Assembly (NCBI RefSeq): GCF_027409185.1
Contig: NC_084463.1
Coordinates: 156,290,369 to 156,354,368 of the forward strand
DNA: 64,000 nt
Reading direction: 5' to 3'
Origin: Cynocephalus volans
Taxonomy: Eukaryota; Chordata; Mammalia; Dermoptera; Cynocephalidae
Shown: positions 37,901 through 49,400 of the stretch, piece after piece
How the letters are laid out: every line of letters begins with the position of its first letter
Position numbering within the stretch: the stretch's first letter is position 1
Program-made: the position numbers and the translations under genes
The notes under the pieces: model-generated
What the model was told of the DNA's origin: nothing
The model's input: only the letters and a program-made list of their open reading frames with translations
Databases searched by the model: none

Positions 37901-40086
37901 CCGCCGCCTCACCCACCTGCTCGGCCCCGACTGGCTGCTGGACGTGTCCCACCTCGTGGCGCCGCACGCCCGAGTGCAGGACCCCCGCGTAGCCTCGCTG
38001 GAGGGCGGCCGCATCCTGGTGGGCCGGGAGCCTGGTGTCACCTCCATCGAGGTGAGCCAGCCAGAACACTGGAGAGCAGAACCCCCGGGAAGGGTTTAGG
38101 AGGGCCCCGGGTATACCTGGGTAGGGTGCAGTCTTGGTATGAACACAGTGGGGACTGGGGGTTGGGTGAGAATGAGGTGGCCGTGTCACGGGGAAGTCGT
38201 CTGTGTATAAAGCACTGGGGTATGGGTATGTGGGGGCCAGGGCTGCAGGGAGGAGGGAACTGTCCTCTAGGTGTGGGATTGGGGTCCAGGTATGTCCAGG
38301 GCATGTAGCTGCGATGCAAAGGGCAAGAGGGAGAGCAGCTTGTGAGGATGCTGTGAGCAGAAGCCAGATTCCTTCAGGTGGGGGCTGTCTGTTGGAGGCC
38401 CCCACCTCCAGCTCCTTCCTGCCCTCAGGTGCGCTCCCCGCTGTCTGACTCCATTCTGGGGGAGCAGGCGCTGGCTGTGACGGACGACAAGGTCTCGGTG
38501 CTGGAGCTGCAGGTGCAGCCAGTGATGGGCATCTCACTGGCCCTGAGCCGGGGCACTGCTCACCCTGGGGAGGTCACAGCCACATGCTGGGCACAGTCAG
38601 CCCCTCCTGCCCCAAAGCAGGTGACAGCTGAGGGTCAGGGGGGTGAGGTCAACACCTCCAGATGGGGGCTGATGGCAGTGGGGGATGGGAGAAAGGGGGC
38701 CCTGGCACCTCGACCCCTTCCCTTAGGGTTTTCAGAATGAGGACTGACTTCCCTGAGAGGTAGTGAGCTCTCTGCGGCTGGAAGTGATCAAGCAGTGGCT
38801 GGCTGCAGCGTAGCAGTGGGAGGTTGATTAGATGGCTCTGAGGACCCTCCCAATGACTCAGACCCTGGGACTGAGTGGCAGACAGGTGATTGACACACAT
38901 CCCCTCTCTCCCTGTGTTGTGTCCATCTGCCTGTGTCTCTGTTTTCTCTCTGGTTTCTCCTCCGTGTGGCCTGTCTCTGTGGGAGTGGTCTCTGTGTGCA
39001 TGCGTGCGTGCCCTCGCGTGTCTCTGCCTGTGTCCATGTGCCCCACAGGAGGTGGCCCTCTCCCTATGGCTGTCCTTTTCTGACCACACCCTGGCCCCTG
39101 CCGAGCTCTACGACCACCATGACCTGGGACTGTCCATTTCAGCTGAGGAGCCCAGTGCCGTCCTGCCAGCTGAGGAGCAGGGTGCCCAGTTCAGGGTGGT
39201 GGTGAGTGGGGTGGGTGCCGAGGGGCTGCCCCTGCATGTGGCTCTGCATCCGCCTGAGCCCTGCCGCCGGGGCCGCCACCGTGTGCCCCTGGCCTCTGGC
39301 ACCGCCTGGCTTGGGCTGCCCCCTGCTCCCACCCTTGCCCCTGCTCTCCCATCTAGCCCTGCCCAGAGCCCACCAGCCACAGAGGCCAGCATGGGTGGTG
39401 AACGGCGAGCAGTGGGCAGTGTGGGGGATGGCATGGGTGTGAGGGGCAAGTTTGAGCGGGCAGAGGAGGAGGCCAGGAAGGAGGAGGCGGAAGCCGGGGA
39501 GGAGGAAGAAGAGGAGGAGATGGTCCCCGCCCCTCAGCGTGTCACCGACCTAGAGCTGGGCATGTACGCCCTGCTGGGCATCTTCTGTCTGGCCATCCTC
39601 ATCTTCCTGGTTAATGGTGTGATCTTCGTGCTGCGCTACCAGCGCAAAGAGCCTCCCGACAGCGCCACCAACCCTGCCTCCCCCCAGCCCCACAACTGGG
39701 TCTGGCTGGGCACTGACCAGGAGGAACTGAGCCGCCAGCTGGACCGGCGGCCCCCTGGCCCACCCAAGGGGGAGGGAGGCTGCCCCTGTGAGAGTGGGGG
39801 AGGAGGGGAGGCCCCAACCCTTGTCCCTGTCCCTCCTGGGGGCACCACCAGCTCCTCGAGCACCTTGGCCCGAAAGGAAGCTGGGGGGCGGCGGAAGCGC
39901 GTGGAGTTTGTGACATTTGCACCAGCCCCTCCAGCCCAGCTGCCTGAGGAGCCTGCGGGGGCCCCTGCTGTGCAGTCCATCCTGGTGGCGGGTGAGGAGG
40001 ACATCCGCTGGGTGTGTGAGGACATGGGGCTGAAGGACCCCGAGGAGCTTCGTAATTACATGGAGAGGATCCGGGGCAGCTCCTGA
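28397..40086 (+). CDS. TMEM132A: TMEM132A, type I transmembrane protein
   Basis: Single-pass membrane protein of the TMEM132 family (adhesion-like ectodomain; reported to bind HSPA5/GRP78 and to act in Wnt/neural-tube biology). Coding exons: 28397-28496, 30899-31113, 31342-31560, 32317-32648, 34076-34225, 35330-35525, 35625-35768, 36900-37102, 37772-38051, 38429-38620, 39049-40086. Phases agree throughout and give 1022 residues, the family's usual size. Residues about 1-33 are a signal peptide (WLCLLVALALDVV). The ectodomain holds the conserved VYLPAALELLDAPEHF and FWWRRLRASL stretches. A Glu-rich juxtamembrane run lies at about 816-836, the membrane helix at about 849-872, and a tail of about 150 residues ends NYMERIRGSS. 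The tail contains RKRVEFVTFAP (959-969). The exon 1 donor is the weak GTCAGC, chosen because only it keeps the frame with exon 2. The gene converges on SLC15A3. Confidence 0.97.
29925..30150 (+). repeat. MIR in TMEM132A intron 1
   Basis: GTGGTTAACACCTGGGCTTG, CCTCATTTTCTCCGTCAAC and an AT-rich tail match MIR. Confidence 0.6.
31710..31905 (+). repeat. MIR in TMEM132A intron 3
   Basis: CTGAGACTCAGTTTCCTCAT, CTGTAAAAGGAGCTCATAAC and AAATGAGATGAACACA are MIR-like. Confidence 0.65.
33091..33178 (-). mobile_element. Monomeric tRNA-Ile-like SINE, old copy
   Basis: GGCCGCTGACTAGTATGGGG, GATCTGAACCCTTGACTGG and GAGCTAACCTGCCAGCCC match a single inverted unit. It is diverged and lies in TMEM132A intron 4. 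Confidence 0.75.
34560..34592 (-). mobile_element. SINE 3' fragment
   Basis: TTTTTTTGTGTGGCTGGCCGGTAAGGGG is the truncated tail end of the same tRNA-derived SINE type. Lies in TMEM132A intron 5. Confidence 0.5.
34680..34930 (+). repeat. MIR in TMEM132A intron 5
   Basis: CAGTTTCCTTACTTGTAAAA and GTGAAAATAAAATAAGATC lie within a MIR-like unit. A second MIR follows at about 35120-35300. Confidence 0.65.
36020..36290 (+). repeat. MIR in TMEM132A intron 7
   Basis: CTAGCTGTGTGATCATGGGC, CCTCTGAACCTCAGTTTCC-type core and AT-rich tail. Confidence 0.7.
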
Positions 40087-40297
40087 CCCCTCCCCAGCCT
40101 GCCTGGCCCAGCATTGTGGGCCACCAGCCTGGGCAGCAGGGGTGGAGGTCCCAGCGAGCCTCTGGCCTGCCCCTCCTGCTCCTCCTCTGGTGCTTGTTTC
40201 CAAGTCCCTTGCCTGGTCCCCCACAAGGACTCCCACCCAGGCCCCCTCTGCCCTGCCCCTTAGGACCATGGTCGTGAGGAACAGCTTATGCCCCTTA

Positions 40298-40303
40298 TTT
40301 ATG
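40298..40303 (-). terminator. SLC15A3: Candidate SLC15A3 polyadenylation signal (CATAAA variant)
   Basis: On the minus strand CATAAATAAG lies about 110 bp after the SLC15A3 stop. CATAAA is a known weak variant, and no AATAAA is seen on this strand nearby. Its use would place the SLC15A3 3' end inside the TMEM132A 3' UTR. Confidence 0.4.
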
Positions 40304-40333
40304 GGAACCATTTCATTCTCTTGTTGGGTACAG

Positions 40334-40339
40334 AATAAA
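40334..40339 (+). terminator. TMEM132A: TMEM132A polyadenylation signal AATAAA
   Basis: Canonical hexamer 248 bp after the TMEM132A stop codon and only 74 bp before the SLC15A3 stop codon on the other strand. Confidence 0.75.
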
Positions 40340-40412
40340 CTGAGAAGGAAACCAAAGCTGGGACTGCTGCTGTCCGTGTCCATCCAAGAGAAGCGTGGGG
40401 GTGGGGGTGCGT

Positions 40413-43400
40413 TCAGCCCCGATCCCTGCTGGAACAGCTTTGGGAGGCTGGGCCCTGAGCTGCCCTCTCATAGCGGCCAGCAATCCAGATAAACAGGAGG
40501 GCTGTGACGGCCTGAATGCCCGCCAGCAGGAAGAAGTACAGGTCCATCCGGCAGTTGTTAATGTTCCCTGGGGAAAGGAGGAGTGGCGTTTGGATCAGGG
40601 CAGGGCTCCCCTGTCTTGCACCCCAGCCATAGGACTGGCAGCTGAGGCAACTTGGGCAGTGGTGGGCGCTGAAGACACTGAGTGGGTATCACTCTAGCCT
40701 CTGGCTCCCGAGTGTCTCCTGGGGGATGGGGGTGTCTACAGTTCCCCTTTAGCTAGATAGTCATTCGGGGGCTTGAGACACAGATACCACAAGAAAGGTG
40801 ACCCTTCAGCCAGAATGGCAGAGTTCTAGAAGCAGGACGGAGCCTAGGAGGTCCACTGAGTTCACTGCTTCCTTTTTGAAAAATGGAGAAACTGAGGCCC
40901 ATGGAGGGGAGGCCACGCTGTGGGTGACTGGTCAAGTTTGAGCTAGCACCCTGTTTCTCCCCCGTCCAGCCACTATTTCATTCTGCCTTGGGTCAAAGCA
41001 CTTAGCCATTGCCACCTCCTTTCCAAGCCTCCCTCCACCCATGTCCCACTCCTGGGGAGGCCCCCCACGCTCACCGAAGTCCTCAGGGCAGTTCAGCCAG
41101 CCCCCAGGCAAGGACAGCAGAGCCACTAGGCTGGACCCCAGCAGCGAGCCCACCCCGGACAAGCAGAAGAAGATGCCCATGATGGCGCCCTGCATGGAGC
41201 GCGGGGCCTCTGAGTAGGCAAACTCCAGGCCTGCGGAGAGGGAGAGGGGAGGACCGCAGGGGCTGGTGGAAGAGCAGAGGACAGGCGCAGACCCCCACCC
41301 TGCCCCACCAAGCCTCCGTCCAGGCTTGCCCCGGGTGACTGTCCACTCAGTGGCTCTGACAGCACCTAAAGCGCCTTCCCCTCTGCCCTGCGCATCCTCT
41401 CCAGTCTGAACAGCTCCACCCGGCGCTCCATACTTTGCCCCAAGAGCTCTGTCTCCGCTCCTCCCCTTCCTGCTGGGTTTCCCATTTCAGTGACAGCACC
41501 TCACAGTCTTCACCCTCTCTCTCCCCCACCCTCTCTGCCCACCTTCGACATCACCACCAAGTCATTTTGATCCAACTTCCGAAATCTCTTCTAAAGGTGT
41601 GCCCTCCTTTCTGTCCCCTCTGCCCTGAGCCAAACCCTGGTCACTTCCTGCCCGACCCCTACAAATGCCTCCTCAACTCCCCTGCCTCCACCCTCCTCAC
41701 CCAGCCAATGGGTGTGTCTAAAACACCTCTGATGGGGTCCTTTCCCTGCCAAACCCCTTGGTGAGGGAGGTGCCGTTGTCCTCAGGAGAAATCCCAAGAT
41801 CCAGGCTCAGCCCACAAGGCCCTGTGTGACCTCCACACACCCCACTGTGCCTTTCCAGCCCTCTAACCCCCACGTCCCCCCACCCCCACAAGGCTTGGGT
41901 CTCTGCTTATGCTGTAAGGTCCTCCCCCCTGGTGAATTCTGCCTCCCCTGAAGGCAGCTCACTGACCCCTTCCCACCTGGCCCAAGGGCCCCCACCTCAC
42001 TCCATCGCCACTTCCACGGCACTCCACTGGGTTTACTGTTGGCAGGGCTATCTCCCCCACCACTGAGTGAGCTTGTGGAGTCACTTTTATCTTATGTCCC
42101 ACCCCAGCCGAGCCCTGGGCCCACAGCTGAGTTAAGATCCTACTCCTTTGCTGATTGAAGAGCCTGCTCCAGCCTTACAGCTCTAGCAACCACAAAGACA
42201 CAGAGGATGGAAACATGGCACCGGGGGAATGTGTGGAAAGTTGGTGTGGGAAGTGCCTGATTCACCTCCAAATCCCCAGTGCCTATGGCAGTGGCTAGCA
42301 CAAACCAGGTGCTAGTAAATCTCGATTGGAAGAATGCACCCCCACTCAGAAAACACTGCCTTCCTCCATATGAACCCTGGAGGCCGGTCCCCTGACTTGG
42401 AGGCACCACCAGGCAGAGCCCATCACTGGCACAAGAGCCGGGGAGGCGATCCAGGTACCTGGGATGCTGGCAAAAATCTCGCTGATCCCAATGAGCAGAT
42501 ACTGAGGGATCTGCCACCAGATGGACAGTGGGGCTGCATAGTACTTGTCCTCCCCGATCTGCTGGGGTATTGTCTTGTTATGGACGTAGCGTAAGCGCTC
42601 CATCTCCAGGACTCCTGGTGGCAGAGCAGAGGGAGGTTACAGCCAGGCCTACCTCAGGCACCTTAGCCCACAACAGATCTTGGTGTGTGGTGGGTACTCA
42701 TTAAGTAGCCAATGACTGACTGGGTAGCATGTAAGGACAAGAATACAGGCCTGGGGGGAGGGAGTCAAGATTTGAGTTCCAATGTCTTCCTATTTGCGTT
42801 GCCGTCTAGAAAACTCAGAGCTAGGGTTTGCACTCAGTAACGGCTCTCATTAACTGAGAGCTTGTCGTGTGCTAGGCACTACGTATGCATTCTTGCAAAC
42901 GCAGAAAGTGAAACTCACGCTAAGCAACCAGCCCAGAGCCACACAGCTAATAAGTAGTCAGGGCTAGATTTGAACCCCAGTATGTTTGATTTCAAAGCTG
43001 GCCTACTTCCCATGATATCATGATTTCTCTACTTCAACATCAAGAATTGCTGAGTGTTTCTAACCTGGTTTTCAAGTTTTTCCGTCTCCTTCTCCTTTGC
43101 TGCTTAGGTGAGAGTGGTACTCTAGTGGAATGAACACTGGTCATGGATTTGGGTGCCAATCCTGGCCCTACCACTGGCTAGCTGTGTGACATCGGACAAA
43201 TCATTTAACCTCTCTGAAACCCAGTTCTGTTATGCAAGAAGCAGGAATAAAATTCCCAGGATCACCATCAGGATGAAATAGGGCAAAATGCATCAAAGTG
43301 CAGAGCTGAAAAAGAATCTGGTTTGGTTTTTATACTTTCAACACAATACTGTTTATTGAGCTTGAATTTCTCCAGCTCCTACTTGTGATCCAGGCCCTTT

Positions 43401-46400
43401 ACTAGGTGCTTTACAGGCTTCATCTCCTTTAACCTTCACAACACCCCCCATGAGACTATGTTCCATGAGGGCAGAGCCCAGCCCTGCTCAGGGTCTGAAT
43501 GATTACTAACCCCCTTTTAAAGGTGCATCTCCGAGACCCTAAGTAACTTCAGGATCATAAAGTTACTAAGTGAAAAGTGCTCAGGTTTACACAACAGCAA
43601 GAAAGTCTTCTTTAGCTGAGCCTGCCTTTGTCCCCTCCCCCCGCCACCCCACACACTGCTTTTTAAACAAATGGCTCCAATCCTTTTGCCATGGAGGAAG
43701 GAAGAGAATTAATAAAAAGAAAAGAATCCCTGCCTTCAAGGGGCTTACATCCCACTGAGAAACTATCTGTTCTCTCTGAGTTTCCTCACCTGTCAAAATG
43801 AAGGGAGGGTGGATTCGATCAGGAGGACCTCTTTTAGCTCACACCTTCTGGGAAGCATCAAGGTGACACCCAACAATACAGGGTGTACTTGGCCCTGGCC
43901 ATGGCTTCAGCATCAGCCCACAGTGGAGCCAGCCTCCCCCTCCCCCAGACAGACAAAGGCCGGCCCCCTACTCCACACGCCTCCACAGACCTGCCACAAT
44001 GACGGAGGTAAAACCAAAGAACATCCCCAGAGCCATCTTCTGCAGAGCCGAGGGAAGCAGCTTGCATCGCAGCAGTAAAGGGTCGATCAAGTGGTCCTTC
44101 AGAGGGACCAGAATCAGCACCACCACCACGTTGGCCAGGAGGAGCCAGGCTTCCGGGATCTGGGCAGGACGGGCCAAGAAAGGCAGGCTAGCAGAGTGGA
44201 AGGAGCTCTGGCTGGAGCCAGGAGACCTGGACTCCACGCCGTCCCTGAATGACCCAGGGCCAGCCCCTTCCTCTCTCTGGAACTCACACCCCTCAGCTGT
44301 TAACTAGGGGGTAGGATTCAATCACAGATGGCAAATAGATTCCTCTTGTAATCTAACTTCTATCAACTGGTAGTGGATGCTTGGAACATTCATGGGCTCA
44401 GCATGAGGAAATGTTGTGATTGATTAGTAATGTCTGCCATGGGCAAGGAAAGGGACTGTAATGCCAAACATGTCATTTAGCTGCCAGCTCTGAAGATCTT
44501 TGATTTATGAGTCTCTGAAATGCCAAAAACTGGTTTGTAAAATTCTGGTAAAAAGCAGAGATCTAGGTATCCAAGGGTCCTAAAGAAAGAGGGAACAAGG
44601 TGGAGTGGAATAGGCACATGAGTGTGCTCGATCTGAGGGTATAAACTGGTGTAAATCAGGTAGTGAGGCTTGTTCAGAGCAGCAGTGTAGGGGGATGAAG
44701 CTGGCATGAATTCTTGCGAACAGCTGGCAGGATGCCTGGGCTGTGGCACAAGTTCACCACCCCCCAGCCCGGCCCCCTTCCAAGTGCTTTTCCTGTGTCC
44801 TGAGGTCACCCTGCACTGGGGGAGAGGAGTGTGAAGGCAGCTTCATTTCCTCCTCTGCTCAGAGGAAGCCCCAGCCTGGCCTGAACTGGGTGCTGAACAC
44901 GTGCTCTGTCTCTCACCTTGTAGCTGCTGCCCTGGGCTCCCAGAGCCATGGAGTTGTTGGCAGCATTGTCCGGAAAAATGTTCGGGATTTGGAGGTGAAG
45001 ACCTTGCAGGACATATGTGGACTGCATCTGCCAAGACAGACAGAGGTGAGGCCAGAACAGAGCTGGCCGCCTCCCCTCCAGCCCCAGGAGGCTCCCAGCT
45101 CCCAGGCGGACATTCTTCAGCAGTAGCTCAGGGCAGCTGGGCAGCTGTACCCTCTCCCAGCCTCAGAGGGAAAGTGACCCTCCCATCCTCCTTCCTCCTT
45201 AGAAGCCAGGCGTGCTGGGTGCTTCCTTCGCTCTCCTCCCAGGCTGTGAGCAGTGTGTGCGGCCTTATCCCAGAGCCCAAGCACAGCTGGTCTGACTCAC
45301 ATCTGTGTCTCCAGGCCCCAGCACAGAGTAAGCGTGGATAAATGTTTGTTGAAACAGGGAAGATAACGATATAGCTGTTCCCATGGGGAGTTCTCATCCG
45401 ACACTGAAGCCAAGCTGAGTCCCATAGGTTGACACAGGAACTGCATAGGCACTGGCACCAGAGTGGCTCCAGACACAGCCGTAGGAGCAGGGCCCAGGGC
45501 CCCCTGTCCTACCTGCATTACTCCTTTAGTTGTTGTACAGTGGAGGGGGGTCCAGGAGACTCCCACAGGAGGGCTGGGCCAGGGGAGGGCAGCAGCCATT
45601 TACCAACCAGTATGGAAGGATGTCAGGATTCTGACTGGTATGACTGAGAACCAGCCATAGACACACCCCCTCATGTCCCTGTCTCACCATGGACACACTC
45701 TGTGCCACCCCAAAGTAGCAGGCTGGCAGCTCCAACCCATGTTCCTAAAAAGGGGGCACAGGAGGCAATGACCTATGGCCTGGGGGTTAGGCACTGAGGT
45801 AGGCAGCTGCCCACCTTCTTCCAACACACACACACACACATACACACACATCCACACGTACACCCACCTTCCCTGTGGAAAGTGGTATGATAGCAGTAGT
45901 TCTCAAACCTGAGTTATCAGTATCATCTGCAAGGTTTATTAAACTAGAGACTTCCCCCAGCAATTCTGATTCAGTAGTCTGGGATGGAACATGGGAACCC
46001 TTTTTAAAAATCTCGGTAAGTTGATTCTGAGGCACAGCCAGGTTGGGGAACCACTGTTGCAAAGTATTCAACATACAGAGCTTGCCCCTGACCTGCTGTG
46101 GGTCCTTGGGCAACCTACACACCCTCTCTGGGCCTCAGCTACCAAGTCAGAGAATCTGAATGCGGCAGAGCCAGAAGAGCCTCTCATCTAAGCCACCAGT
46201 TGGAAACATGAGGAAACCAAGAACCAGAGAGATGGGGTGACTTCCTCAAGGAGCTGGACCTCAGGCCCATCTCTAGAGTCTCTCCTGCTATACCCCCCAA
46301 GGGAGGTTAATTATTGGAATGGCTTCTTGCCGGTCCCACGCCAGCTGGTACGTAGCAGCAGCTCACCTTGTACCTTCCCTTTGCCTGTTCCCACATGCCC

Positions 46401-49400
46401 AGGGCTTCTATGATGAGAACTGAGAGGAGTGAGGGGACTGGGGGAGCCAGGCCCCCCAGGCAAAGTGCAGGGGTGCTCACCTGGAAGTACACCATCCAGT
46501 AGGGCACCAGGGTCACCATGACGGGCAAGATCTTCACCAGCACCTGGAAATTGGCAATGTCCTCTTGGTGGGAAGGACAAGGCTGGGGAGACCTCTGGTC
46601 AGGCAGCAGGTGGGCACCTTGAGGGTCTCTGTGGGGCCACAGGGGCAGCAGATAAAACAGCAACCATCATCATTCCCACCACTGTGGCCACTGTTCTCAC
46701 CTCCGCTGCTATCCACTAATTTAATATCACCATTTATCACAGCCACCACCCCTGAAATCACCACCCCATCTCCTCCACTCCACTGTTACGTCCTTTGCCA
46801 TCATCATCACCATGACCAAGGCCAGCACCTTCCGTAAGGTGATCACTATCACCAGAACCCTCCTCTTTACGGAGTTTTCATTACTATCACCATCACCACC
46901 GTTGTCGATATTATCACTATTAGCTCTTTTGTAGCAAAAGATTGGTGTCTGATCAGGGCCCACTCTACTCTAGAGCTGTGGTCCCTTTGGGTCCTGAGGG
47001 AAGCAAGGCCAGAGACTGAGGTCAGCAGAGTCTTAGAGATTTTTTGGCTTGTAGCATCAATTTTCCCTGGGAACCAGGGGAGTTCCAGTCCAAGCCTGAG
47101 TCAGACAGAGAGGCTGTCGTGGATTTGGTACACCAAAATTTCCCTGCTTGCTGCCTCCAAGGCCATCCTTCTCTCGACATTTTAACCCTGTCACCACATG
47201 CCAAGGAGGTAAGGAGTGGAGAGGTATGCGTGGAGGGAGCATTAGGAGACAAGAATGATCAGCCACTGCTGCAACCTTTACCCTTTGCCCTCTGTCCTGA
47301 GAGGTTTCTGATACCTTCTTGTCAAAGATCCTTGCATCATCCTTTGAAACTTCTCTCTTTTTTTGGTGGCTGGCTGGTCAGCATGGGGATCTGAACCCTT
47401 AACCTTGGTGTTACAGGGTGCTGCTCTAACAACCGAGCTAACTGGCCAGCCCTCTTTGAAATTTCAAAAGGGACAATACCAGTGTGGTCATCTCCAAAGA
47501 CAGCCACCACCAGCTCCTCCCTCCCAGTATGTGATGCCTTTCCTACACTAGCCAGTGGAGTTCATTTCCCCTGCCACTGATTCCAGGCTGGCCTTGAGAC
47601 TGCTTTGACCAATAAAATAAGGAAGTAGTGATCTCTGGGACTTCTGTGTCTCATAAGGACCTTAAGAGGATCGATAGCTTCTGCTTCCCTCCTTCTGGAA
47701 CATTCACTCTTGGAATGCTCTCTCCTTTTGCAACCCAGACAGTATGTTGTGAGAAGTTCAAGCCACATGGCGAGGCCACATGAAGGGGAACAGAAGGGCT
47801 CTAGTTGACAGTCCCAGCCGAGCTCTCAGCCTACAGCCAACACTGACTGCCAGCTATGTAACTAAGCTATCTGGGATGTTCTAGACCTTTCAAGCCCCCA
47901 AATGACTGCAGCCCCAGTGACATCACCAGGAGCAGAGAACTGCCCTGCTAAGCCCAGTCATCCACAGAATTGTGAAAGGGGATAAAAAGGCCATTGCTTA
48001 AAACACTAAGTTCTAGTGTGGTTTGTTGGGCAGCGATATAGATAATTAAAACAACCAGACTCGTTGCACCCGACGGCTCTACACACAAACCTTCTATCAG
48101 TATACCAGATGGGTGAAGCATGTTCTTCATCTTTTCCTAGGTCCTATTGACAAGAGCTCTATCTGGCTCCAAGGTCTGGAGACGGATTTGTTCAGCATAA
48201 GTAGTTAATTAATTTAGGAAGGAGAGAGGCAAAAGGAAGCTATTGTGCTTGTGCAAATCCATTCAGAACCTTCCTCCCTTGCATGGCAGCCAATGGGGAA
48301 AGGAACAAGTTCAGCAGATTTCCTAAGACTCTGTTATACTTAATAACAGGGCAGTGTAGAATTTCATATTATATCCCGACAACCTTCACTGGTACCGTCA
48401 TCTCCATGATCACCACCTCTGTTGCCACCGTCTTCCCATTACCTCTGTTCATCTTCACTGTAGGTACTAACACCATCATCCCCATTTTTATCACCATTAT
48501 CACGGCCAAGACCATGACTGTCCTCATTCTTTCTACTGTTAGAGGGTCACCACTAACCACTACCACCACCTTGACCTGCACGGCCATCCTCAATCCCAGT
48601 GGGCAACTCTAGCTGCCCACTGGAGATCAGATCATCATAAAGGGCTATCACTAGAGGTGAACCACAATGTCTGCAATCTGGACCAGACCTCCCCGGCTAC
48701 TTCTATATGGTGCTTCTCCAGGTTGGGTGGCCCCCTTCACCTAGAGCCCCTCCTTACCTGGCAGAATGTCGTTGCCACAGCCAAGGGCAGCAGTTTTGGA
48801 GTGCAAGCTTAAGCATAGAGGACACTTGGCTGCCCGTGGGTGGCTTGGTGATGAAGATGGGAGTGGCAAAGAGGAAGATGAAGAATGCCAGGCCTACACA
48901 GCCCACAACGATGCTGTAGCCCAGCAGGAAGCTGATGTTCTGCTGGATAAAAGCCACCACCAGCAGCGACAGTACAGCACCCATGTTGATGCTCCAATAA
49001 AACCAGTTGAAGAAGCGGCGGGTGGCATTGCGACCAAGATGCATCACCTGCCAGCCAAGAAGGGGTGAGAGTAAGGGCCATGGAGGTCCAGGGGCACTCT
49101 CTGGTCCTACACCTCAGTGGATGAGCATTCTAGCACTTTCCTAGTCTCTGATCACTAATGGGCACTCAATAAATATTTGTTGATGAATGAATAAACCCTC
49201 CTCTTGGGAGTCACTTGTTAATGATCAGGACATTTTGGCACAGCTGTTTTTGCATGCCCATGACACACATTGCTTTTTTTATTGTCACCAAGTAGTGCAC
49301 ATAACAGATGTCTCTGATGCCACTTTGTTCATTTCTGGTTGATTTATCCCTTTGTCTTTGACTGAGCAGCCTACACTATGCATTACTTTTATGATCAGGA

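Noticed and set aside
37713-38537. 274-codon minus-strand ORF across TMEM132A exons 9-10
   Set aside because: Antisense shadow of real coding exons in GC-rich DNA.
38890-39048. Upstream open extension of TMEM132A exon 11
   Set aside because: It is intron 10. A strong CCCCACAG acceptor at 39041-39048 and phase agreement with exon 10 set the exon start at 39049.
39550-40383. 277-codon minus-strand ORF opposite TMEM132A exon 11
   Set aside because: Antisense shadow of the last coding exon, with no recognisable protein.
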